Part shown: one piece after another, positions 8,649 through 17,416 of the stretch
How the letters are laid out: the number at the start of each line of letters is the position of its first letter
Numbering within the stretch: the first letter of the stretch is position 1
Assembly (NCBI GenBank): GCA_003614735.1
Contig: KZ992635.1
Coordinates: 1-24,946, forward strand
Origin: Thamnocephalis sphaerospora
Taxonomy: Eukaryota > Zoopagomycota > Zoopagomycetes > Zoopagales > Sigmoideomycetaceae
Direction: 5' to 3'
DNA length: 24,946 nt
The notes under the pieces: generated by a model
Told to the model about the DNA's origin: nothing
What the model saw: the letters and a program-made list of their open reading frames with translations, nothing else
Databases searched by the model: none
Program-made: the position numbers and the translations under genes

Positions 8649-9257
8649 TTACACCAGCAGACGCTCAATATGTTTGCCATCCCACGGCTGAATGTTTAGC
8701 TCATGATACGAGCCTAGAGTTGGGCTGTTGAGGATTGCCTTGAAGTAGCCTTCGCGTGCTTCGGTCATAAGGTATCCTTGTGACGTGATTACATCATAAG
8801 CCCGAGCGTTTCCGGTGTTGGAGTCGTACTTGATTGCAACGACAGCAACGTCAATTGGCACGTCGTTCTGGTCGTCCTTGTTTTCCGGACCGTAGACCTT
8901 TATGGAGAAAGAGCTGATTTGCTCAGAATTCTCCTTGTATGTAACCAAAATCTTGTAAAGCTCCTTGTTGACCGTAGTGCCGCTGATGGTCTCAATCAAA
9001 CCACGGTCGTTTACGACATGTGTCAGCCCAACTCCCTTGGGCTGGACAATTGCAATACGAGGCTCCAGCTTCAGCAGACTAGTAAAAGCCTTGAAAATTT
9101 CTTCTTTGTTTGATACAGATTCTGGCGAAGATGACCCGATATCGGCAGGTTGGAACGAGGATGGCGGCACTGCAACAGCATTAGCAGGCGATCCGATAAA
9201 GGCCAGCGCGGCAAACGTGGCGGTGGCAGCGATGCCGAGAAACGAGGTGAAGCGCAT
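8649..9257 (-). CDS. Secreted protein of unknown family
   Basis: An intronless frame of 202 aa, which I do not recognise. Residues 1 to about 27 form a clear signal peptide: MRFTSF, a hydrophobic core rich in Ala, Phe and Leu, and a likely cleavage after ANA. The mature part is about 175 residues, begins with a Pro/Ser-rich linker, and then looks like a compact alpha/beta domain (helix EEIFKAFTSLLKL, strands IAIVQP, YKILVTYK, FSIKVYG, VAVVAIKY, GYLMTEA). It has no cysteine, which is unusual for small secreted fungal proteins, and no membrane anchor or GPI-like tail. A TATA box lies 144 bp upstream of the ATG. Codon use looks less GC-biased than in the housekeeping genes. It borders the gene-poor stretch. 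Being secreted is well supported; the role is unknown. Confidence 0.82.
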   Translation of the reverse strand: MRFTSFLGIAATATFAALAFIGSPANAVAVPPSSFQPADIGSSSPESVSNKEEIFKAFTSLLKLEPRIAIVQPKGVGLTHVVNDRGLIETISGTTVNKELYKILVTYKENSEQISSFSIKVYGPENKDDQNDVPIDVAVVAIKYDSNTGNARAYDVITSQGYLMTEAREGYFKAILNSPTLGSYHELNIQPWDGKHIERLLV

Positions 9258-11861
9258 GATGTATTGGTTAGCGACGTGAAATCGTAGCCTGATAAAAAAA
9301 CGTAACGGTCAGTGGGTGAATAGGTGGGCGGCGATGCCAAGTGCAGAGTGGAATGCGAAATGCGGAATGCGAAGAGACGATGCTGCAGCAATATGGTGCA
9401 CTTTTATAGTAGTCTGCACAATTGTACACATGCTGCAATATGTCGGCCGTTACGTTGCCATGTGCGGCACTGCCATTTTCGTTTGATCAGCATATAGGCG
9501 TATCGTCAATATAGTCGGCTGGAGCAAAGTCCGGCGGAAAAGGTAACATGCACGTTTACCGTTTCATCGTTATCGGCAACTTGGATTGGGGCAAATGGCG
9601 ATGAAACAAATCATCAACTCAGCAGGAGCGCATATCCCATTTACCAAAGCGACATAACCATGGCCGGAAAGGCGGAGAAGCGTGTTAACGAGGTATTTTC
9701 AGGAAGCTTGGATAGGTCAGCGTGCTTTTAATGGCAAAATCGAGTACGGTGACTTTGGCGCTTGACAGCAAAGTTGCAAAAAGCATTTGCGGCGTCTAAT
9801 TATAGCGTGTGCCACACTAAACCCTCGTGAAAGCGACCCAATAAGGATGGCAGTCTGTGGGGCCATTGCGCGACACCAAGTAGCGATACAACTAGCCTTT
9901 GTACGCCGCCTAATTAGCCATCCATGTTCGCGGCATTACAGTCAGCGTACCCCGCATCTTGCAGCCGCCGTCAAAGTATGGTATGGATGGCTGAGACTGC
10001 ACTCGACGAAATAACGACTAAAAACCGTCCTGGCTTGTAGCACCGATCGTTTGAATGCATCGGTCTTTTGGCTTCAATTGGGCGCGAGACTTTGTCAAGC
10101 TCCTATATAACGAGGGCCAGGCCATACTCTGTTCTATTTGCAAGCACAAGGGCAGCTCAACCGAGTTGTCCAGTCAACTATCAGCCTCTCTACTGCTGGT
10201 AGAATGCAAATTGCTCAATATGTCGCGACGCTGTCTGTCATAGAGCTGATCGTCGTTGATCGCTCATTCGCAGTATTGGCGTCACCTCAGTTAGCTTCGC
10301 GCTATACTGCTCAACTTTTTGCCGTTGCGCATGCGGTGAAAACAATTCAAATGACGCATTCCAAGCGAGCGCACTGTAGGACAGTCTTGTGTCGTGATGC
10401 AATGCTGTTATTTTCGACTAATGCTACAGCGTGAGACTAGACACGAATGTCCCCACGATGGTGCGCTACAACGTAACTCATCGCAGCATTGCAAAAGGGC
10501 AAGTTTTAGTTAATCGCACAGCATCAGACTAAAGCTGCACATATGTGGTGTGGCCAGCTTGTTATGTGCGAACCGCTTTACTGCTGATTTGCGCGATTGC
10601 AGGTGCTCTGTGAGCCCCAAGCAGGCTGATGCATATACGCAATACAGCACTTGTTCAGTCTCCATGCGGGTGCATGCTGGCTCGACATGCATCTGTAGCC
10701 ATGTGTCCCATCGGACTCCGCCATCTACTTGTGCCTGGCTTTACAATTATCGGTCGTCACAATGCTCCGAGCGCATGATGTGGGGCTTTTGGCCATACAT
10801 CGAGCACATGGCTTTTGGCAATCTATTCTTGTACCGGCATCCTACTGGCCATGCTAATTTTGGGCAATTTAGATAGCAAAGGTAGGCGCTTTATTTGTGG
10901 GCGAATGACGCAACTTTGTCCGGCGGTCATCCACCTGGCACGGCGCAGATTCTGTAGTGCTATTAAAAGATGCTTGAACGTTTTCGGTTATAATAAAGGC
11001 AAGCTGCACGGCCAGATTCTTGTGTATGGCGCATCACTTGCGTGCCGCATTTACCTGTCATGATGCCGTCGTTTAATAGCATTGCTCTCATGCCTTCAAC
11101 TTACCACGGGTTACTTGCCGAATGGAACATGTGTACTGTGTATGGTGAGCTAGTCGCTGAGCAAAACAGCACGCTCATCTGCTTACGTTTAAGCAAACAC
11201 TATGTAGTCGAGTACGGGTTGGAGCAAAAAGAGGTGGCAGAGCAGGGAAAGGAGGATGCACAAGAAAATGACCAGACCGTACCAGGATCAAAGCGGTACA
11301 GGGTGGTAGTGTTCATCAGTATGATTGCTCGGCGCTCCAGGTCATAAACTGCGGAGACAGCGGGCGCGTGCTATTTGCGCTCATGTGCAGCATTGTCGTC
11401 TGACACGATGCCGATCTGATGGCTGGTGCTCCAACAACTACGACACCACATCGACCAAGGCTACTGTAATATACTTGCTGCAGTCCACGTACTTGCATGC
11501 CGGCAGCCAGCGTGGGTGTGTGCTGCTGCAACACTTTTGTGCTTCCATTCCTCGCATGCCATCAGCTGATACAGCAAATGCATTCAATTATTTACACTAG
11601 TTCTGGGCGGTGTTTGTGATACGGCGGTAATAAGAATGGCCCAACACATCCTTGTTCCAGTGGACGTTGCATACTTCCGTTAGACAGCAATCCTTTCAAC
11701 ATGTAGGCGCTATCCTATGCGCCACCACAGATGTACACAGGTCCAGAATGGCGGTGCTATTTGCATAAGGGAAACAAACGAGTTGCGAGAACGCGGGCGA
11801 GGGAACAAACTTGCACTTGCGCGCTCATACATACATGTTCTCGTGCGCTGCAAGAACCAGG
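9258..11861. other. Gene-poor 2.6-kb stretch
   Basis: Apart from the promoter of the secreted gene and the 3' region of the carotenoid oxygenase, I cannot support a gene here. It appears richer in A+T than the coding regions. Open frames are all under 110 codons. A few short hydrophobic segments appear on the plus strand (near 10200-10260 and 10815-10880, the latter reading TGILLAMLILGNLDSK), and a short frame on the minus strand at 11316-11534, but I could not join them by splicing into anything family-like. A fast-evolving multi-exon gene, a decayed gene or plain spacer are all possible. Confidence 0.55.
9401..9408 (-). promoter_or_regulatory. TATA box of the secreted orphan gene
   Basis: TATAAAAG on the minus strand, 144 bp upstream of the ATG at 9257 and in the right orientation. 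It is the cleanest TATA box in the window. Confidence 0.6.
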
Positions 11862-14735
11862 CTATTGCGGCGCGTGCGCATCTAGGAAAGAGCCGTGGCC
11901 GAATGCTGGCGGTATCGCATGAGGCAGATCCACAGAGGCCAACTCGGTCATGTTGCGCGCATCAATGACCACCAGTGCGCTGCAGTGCCGTGTGGCATCG
12001 TACACCACCGTGAGTAACACGCCGTCATCCTCCTGATCCGAGATGAACACTTCGCTGCGGTCTACGTCCACGTGACGATTGGGCACAAAGACAGGCTCTC
12101 CCGGATAGCAGTCGGGTCGGTGCCAGTAGGCAGATGCAATACACGAGTCTAGGTCCGCCTTGACAATGGTGTCCCAAATCGAGCCTGGCTTGTTGGTGGC
12201 GCTCAACGACAGACTAATGCCATACACGTAGCGATATGGCGATCCGATGTAGCGCGGATTGACACACGGTAGCTCCATGCACGAGTCGATCAGACGCACA
12301 TAGTAGCAAGTGGTGGGCTGGTACGCGCCAGGTGCCAGGACCGTAATCTTGGTGCGCTCTTCCCCGATGCGCAGCAGCTCATAACGACGCACCTCACCCG
12401 ATGCCAAGCGACCAAGCTGCTGCGGGTTGCGCATATTGTCTAGCACTAGCTGACGCGCAACTAGATCGTTATCGTAGCAGACCATATCCACCTGAATGCC
12501 GTCGATTTCGTCCTCAAACGCATTGATATGATGCAGACTAGCAAAAATGTCAGCAGCATGCTGGCATCGTCACCGCATCTCGCTGCCACTCACGCAAAGC
12601 AGGCATCTGTCTTGTAGGAGCCAACTAGCTGGCGTTCGGCGCGCGAGATCACGTAAAAGGTCGTCTGCTCCTCCGGATAGAAGGTAAGCGCATCCAGCTG
12701 CGATGCGCCCCAGTGATACTTGAGGCCAGACATGTTGCTGTAGAAGGGAAACAGCACCTGTTGCGCACAGTGTGTTCTATGAGTGACAACGCCGTCTGCA
12801 GTCCGTGCACGTAGTACCTACCAAAATGATGTACCGTGGCGTAATGGCAAAACTGTGGACCAGCGACGGGCGTGGGTGATTTAGCGTATAGATGCGCTGG
12901 CCGCTTGCATCGCGGTCGCGGGTCGTCAGCGCGCAAATGTGGTAGTCGGTGCTGGTGTAGCCAATGTCCATGGTCACGGTGATCATCTCGCCTGTGCGCG
13001 GATCGTAGCGCGCATGCGGCGCTGCCTGTGCACCCTTGAACAGTGGATTCAGCGTTTCCCAGGAGAAAATCTTTTTGGGCGTCAGATCGTACGGATCCAG
13101 TTGTTGCACCTGCACTCGTAGTCGCCATTTGCATTGTGTCAGCTGTGACCTTTGTATGGTGTGATATGCCCACGTACCAGGTTGGACTGATTCTGGCAGT
13201 AAATGTACTCGGTTTCGCCAAAGATCGGAAAACGCGTGTGAATCATGGCACCGCATGCCTCTGCCTCGGGCTTGAGCTTTCTGGACGCGGAGCGCAGTAG
13301 GCCGGCAAAGAAGCTCTGGTTGGTGTCGCTACGGAAAAGCGTGCCAGGCCGGTCCGGCTGGTAGCCGCCATTCTCGCGAATCTTTGATTCGAGTTTGCGT
13401 GCAGTGATGCGGCTGCGATAGCGTACGGCATTGCGCCGACCGTCGATCTCAAAGCGCTGCACAACGGGAATGCTGTGCGTATTCGAAGCAGCACGCGCCG
13501 ATTAGCAAACCAGCAGGCCGTACCATGCCGCAAGTCGCAAGCCCGCTTACCTGTCGAACCAGTGACCAAATGTGTATTGTCTACGCGCTAAACGTGTTAG
13601 CCGACAGCCGCTAACGCACGCGATATCGTGGCTCACCGAGTCTCTGGGCCGTTTTCGCCCTGCCGCGTGTAGGACACGTCGAATAGACCGGGTCCAACGG
13701 TGAACAGCTCACCCTTGAGCCACCCAGGCAGCTCGCCCGAGGTAATCGATAGCACGGTTTCCTCGCGCGATTCGCGCACATTGACAAAGCCCTGTTGTGG
13801 GATGGAGGTATGAGCGTCGCCCGCTCACTGCAGCGCTGTATCCTGCACACGCGACTCACCCGCGCGTGGGTGTGCTGAACCAATGGCGGCACCGGCTCCT
13901 GCTCCGCTTGTAGAACGGGTCGAGCAGCACGTAGTGCCGACTGTGGGATGTCCACCATGCTGATGGCCACCTCGTCTTGTGTGCTCTCCTGAGCCATGGT
14001 GATCGTGGTAGCACTGGCGTGTAGTGCCTTTTCCGCCGCCGCATGCATCTCGTCATTGATTGCGCTCTCCTGCGGTGGAGGCTCAATCTTTACAGCGGCA
14101 GGAATGCGCGGCTTTTCATCCATGTCCGCCGCCAGCAAGCCAGACTGAGACGGAGAGGAAGAGGTGTGCGACACGATCGAGGTCACCGTCACCTGATCGC
14201 TCACCACCGCAAAGGTGGACGAAGTTTGGGTTTGGCGCGAATCTTGGCTCAAGTGCTCCCAGTCGCCATCCGAGCCAGGCACCGGCCGTCCTGCCGGCAG
14301 GGTCAGCTCTGACACTGCATCAGCTGTAATATCATGCACCGCATCGTCCACGGTGGCGGCCGTTTCCTGCTGCGATGGCGGTGTCGCTGTTCCATCCGGC
14401 ACCGACGCTAGCTCCCCTGATCCGCTGCTGTAACGTGCTTGATCCAGCTGTTCATGTTCGTGGCCGTCGTTTTCACGGTCGCTCAGCGGGATGTCTGCCT
14501 CGTTTTCGCTGGAGGCACCCGAGGCCTGCGCGCCATTACGTTCTGCGGCGGCGGCCTTTGTCATCTCCAGCTTGTGCTGCTGTAGCGCCGTCACCTCATC
14601 GGCGTTTGCGCTCTTGACGCTGCCTAGTGCGGCGACTGGCGGTGGTGTCATCACCAAGTCTTCGCCCTCGCTCTCGTCGCTCTGCGGACTAAGCGGCCGC
14701 GGCAGTCGCTCGCCAGCTACGATAGCGTCTTCCAT
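11862..14735 (-). CDS. Carotenoid cleavage oxygenase (RPE65/BCO family) with long acidic N-terminal extension
   Basis: Seven exons on the minus strand, 13860-14735, 13637-13791, 13551-13580, 13178-13472, 12822-13109, 12594-12757 and 11862-12537, give 827 aa. Carotenoid oxygenases use Fe(II) held by four His to cleave polyene chains with O2. All four are present: APHARYDP (about H484), VHSFAIT (H537), LHHINAFED (H605/606) and FGHGSF (H817). Other landmarks are LKGELFTVGPG, TFGHWFD, QRFEIDGR, FRSDTNQSF and GEPVFVPN. The family usually starts near GFVNVRES, here at residue 293; the first exon adds about 290 residues rich in Glu, Asp, Ser, Thr, Gln and Ala with no recognised domain. A Met 20 codons further upstream (14795) is an alternative start. 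The intron before VLFPFY was chosen by frame continuity. The fold and chemistry are firm; substrate and the extension's role are unknown. Confidence 0.88.
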
Positions 14736-15371
14736 GCCGAGGCGTGTGTTGCGGTGAGGCGCGCGGGACGTGTGTGTTGCAAAGGCGAAGCGCAAATGCT
14801 TTGGCGCGTAGGTCTGTGGAGTAGAGAAAGAAGAAAGACGCCGGTTGGGCCACGGTATGAACGGTGCTCGTCTAAATGCAGCCTAGTACGCGGAAGTGCC
14901 TGTTGCTACTGCCTCACGCGTCACCGGCACCACTATACTCGCCACACACACTGCCGCAGTCTCTGCCACTGTCGCAGCAGCAGCCACATCGTCTGAGATG
15001 CTGCTACGATGCTCCGACACGCGCGCATCATCTCGCTTCTCCCCTATGCGCGCGCCTTGGCCACTTTCCCAACCGCTGCCCGAGCGATGATCACATGTAG
15101 ACCAAACTGGCAGAATACCGATTAGATCGAGTCAGCAAGGTATGCGCTGGCGGGGTGCGCGCTGATTGGCTACTATTAAGGCGCGATCGTGTCTTCTGCC
15201 TAGCTTGAACCGCCATCGCTTTGTCCGTTCCTCTCATTGCTCCGCCCACCATTACACGCTTGTACCATCGGCCTCCAGTGCCAAGAAACTCCGCGCTTTT
15301 TCATCTCGCCTCTTTACACACCGCTATTTTGCCAGAGCCCCTGTGTCGCAGCTGTATTCTTTTCTCCCACC
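14736..15371. promoter_or_regulatory. Divergent promoter region, carotenoid oxygenase and UDP-glucose dehydrogenase
   Basis: 636 bp between the two start codons. It holds a strong CCAAT element at 15162-15172 and a pyrimidine-rich leader before 15372. I see no other gene in it. Confidence 0.55.
15162..15172 (-). promoter_or_regulatory. CCAAT box (HAP/NF-Y type)
   Basis: The plus strand reads CTGATTGGCTA; the complement TAGCCAATCAG fits the NF-Y/HAP consensus well. It lies 200 bp upstream of the dehydrogenase ATG and about 430 bp upstream of the oxygenase ATG. It more likely serves the dehydrogenase. Confidence 0.6.
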
Positions 15372-16980
15372 ATGACTAACCCTCCAACCATGAAGGTGTG
15401 CTGCATTGGCGCCGGCTACGTGGGTAAGTGCTGCTGCGCCGTGGCGTCGTGCAGCATAGACTAATGAGCGGCATTGCTAGGTGGCCCTACCTGCACGGTG
15501 ATTGCCCACAAGTGCCCGGACATCCAGGTGACCATTGTCGACGTGAACCCGGAGCGCATTGCTGCGTGGAACTCGGACGTGGCCAGCGAGCTGCCCATTT
15601 ACGAGCCGGGCCTGAGCGACCTGGTGTTTGAGTGCCGTGGCCGCAACCTCTTTTTCAGCACCGATGTGGACAAGGCCATTCTAGAGGCGGACATCATTTA
15701 CGTTTCGGTGAACACGCCCACCAAGCACAGTGGTGTAGGCAAGGGCTTTGCTGCCGATCTCTGGTGGGTGCCATGTGGTCGGTAGAGATGTGGGCAAACA
15801 GCATCGGCTGACGTGTTCTGCATTTGGCCATGTCCAGCTACGTCGAGTCGGCCACCCGTCGCATTGCCGAAGTTGCCACAAGTAGCAAGATTGTCGTGGA
15901 AAAGTCTACGGTGCCCTGCCGTACTGCCGAGTCGATGCGTGCCATTCTCGAGACCAACTCGCGCGAGAACGTCCGCTTTGACATTCTTTCCAACCCCGAG
16001 TTCCTCGCCGAGGGCACTGCCGTGCGTGATCTGCTGGATCCGGACCGTGTGCTGATTGGTAGCCTGAGCACGCCCGAGGGTCTGAAAGCACAGCGCGTGC
16101 TAGCCGATTTGTACGCGCGCTGGGTGCCACGCGACCGCGTCATCACCATGGGCCTTTGGTCCTCGGAGCTGTCCAAGCTGGCGGCCAACGCGCTGCTAGC
16201 CCAGCGCATCTCGAGCGTAAACGCACTGTCGGCCATCTGCGAGGCAACGGGCGCAGATGTGGACGAGGTGGCCTACGCGTGCGGTCTTGACTCTCGCATC
16301 GGCCCCAAGTTCCTCAAGGCGTCCGTTGGCTTTGGCGGCTCTTGCTTCCAAAAGGACATTCTCAACCTGGTCTACCTGGCCGAGACGCTGCATCTGCCGC
16401 AGGTGGCCGAGTACTGGCGCCAGGTGGTCTCCATGAACGAATACCAGAAGCAGCGCTTTGCCGAGCGGATTGTCCGCTGCATGTTCAACACCATCACCGG
16501 CAAGCGCATCGCGCTGCTTGGCTGGGCCTTCAAGAAGGACACGGGCGACACGCGCGAGAGCGCCGCCATCACCGTGGCCAAGTCGCTTCTGCAGGAGGGC
16601 GCCAAGCTGCACGTCTACGATCCCAAGGTGTCTCGCACGCGTGTGATGCTGGATCTGGCTGAGCCGGGCGTGCAGTCCAACGAAGCCAAGTGTACGTAAC
16701 GAATGAGCACGCGCGTTCTACTGCATCACTCGCTAACTTGACGTTTCCATAATCAGTGGGCGAGACAGTCGCCGTGTGCACAGACATCTACGAGGCTGCC
16801 GCTAACGCGGACGCTGTCGTCGTCTGCACCGAGTGGGACGAGTTCCGCACGCTCGACTGGCAGCGCATCTACAACAACATGCACAAACCGGCCTTTGTCT
16901 TTGACGGTCGTCTTCTCCTGGACGTGGCTCAGCTGCGTGAAATTGGCTTCCGCGTTGAGGTGATTGGCAAGACACTGTAG
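15372..16980 (+). CDS. UGDH: UDP-glucose 6-dehydrogenase
   Basis: Four exons, 15372-15423, 15481-15763, 15838-16691 and 16757-16980, give 470 aa, close to animal UGDH. The enzyme oxidises UDP-glucose to UDP-glucuronate with two NAD+, supplying UDP-xylose and glucuronic acid for wall, capsule and glycans. The Rossmann motif GAGYVGGPT lies at residues 13-21 and is split by intron 1. YEPGL, VSVNTPT, VEKSTVP and [10 protein letters not shown] follow. The catalytic Cys is in [10 protein letters not shown] at about C281. [17 protein letters not shown] and a C-terminal Rossmann part with VVCTEWDEF and FVFDGR complete it. The Met at residue 7 (15390) starts the block conserved in all relatives, so either Met may serve. 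A GT61 enzyme about 7 kb away could use a UDP-xylose product, but that link is only inference. Confidence 0.95.
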
Positions 16981-17416
16981 ACGTCTAGAGTCATGGCCGC
17001 TTGTCTGCCGGTCTGCGTGCATCTGGCCAGTCTGTCTATGTTGTTTCGCACTGCGCAAAAAAGTCCTTAATAGATTCTTCATTCATCGTCATTCTGTTGA
17101 GGGCAGGGTTATACGCCTTTAGCCTTCAATTAGACCTGGTGTCGAATGGGGCCAAATCAAAATGGTCGACGTGTCACTCGCTCCGCCCAGGTCTTCCCGT
17201 TCCTCACTCATAGTCCCTTCACCCTCGCCGCCGCTGCTGCTGCCGTCATCCAAGCACGCGTGCGCCTACCATCATCGCCACCTGTCTGCATTCAGCCGAC
17301 TGCGCGCTCACCCGGTCGCTATTGCGCGTCTTCTCGTCGCCACTGTCGAGCTTTTCGTTGCTCCATTCCGGCTGGTCCAGCACATTTCGCGCATACGCGC
17401 TTAGCCGCCTGCCAAG
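16981..17416 (+). promoter_or_regulatory. UGDH 3' region and alpha-COP promoter/leader
   Basis: 436 bp between tandem genes. The right half (about 17160-17340) is strongly C/T-rich, as expected of a fungal promoter and leader. No gene or clear TATA box is seen; small open frames here carry no motif. Confidence 0.5.

Noticed and set aside
10138-10434. 98-codon plus-strand frame with a hydrophobic middle
   Set aside because: It could be part of a gene, but there is no start context, no splice partner and no recognisable family, so it is not listed as a CDS.
11316-11534. 72-codon minus-strand frame downstream of the carotenoid oxygenase
   Set aside because: It ends in two stops and looks mildly protein-like, but is short, unsupported by neighbours, and the oxygenase already ends normally at 11862.
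13611-14795. Reading the minus-strand frame straight through to 13611 as one 394-aa protein
   Set aside because: The frame after 13860 loses family likeness, while splicing 13859-13792 restores the conserved oxygenase opening at GFVNVRES.
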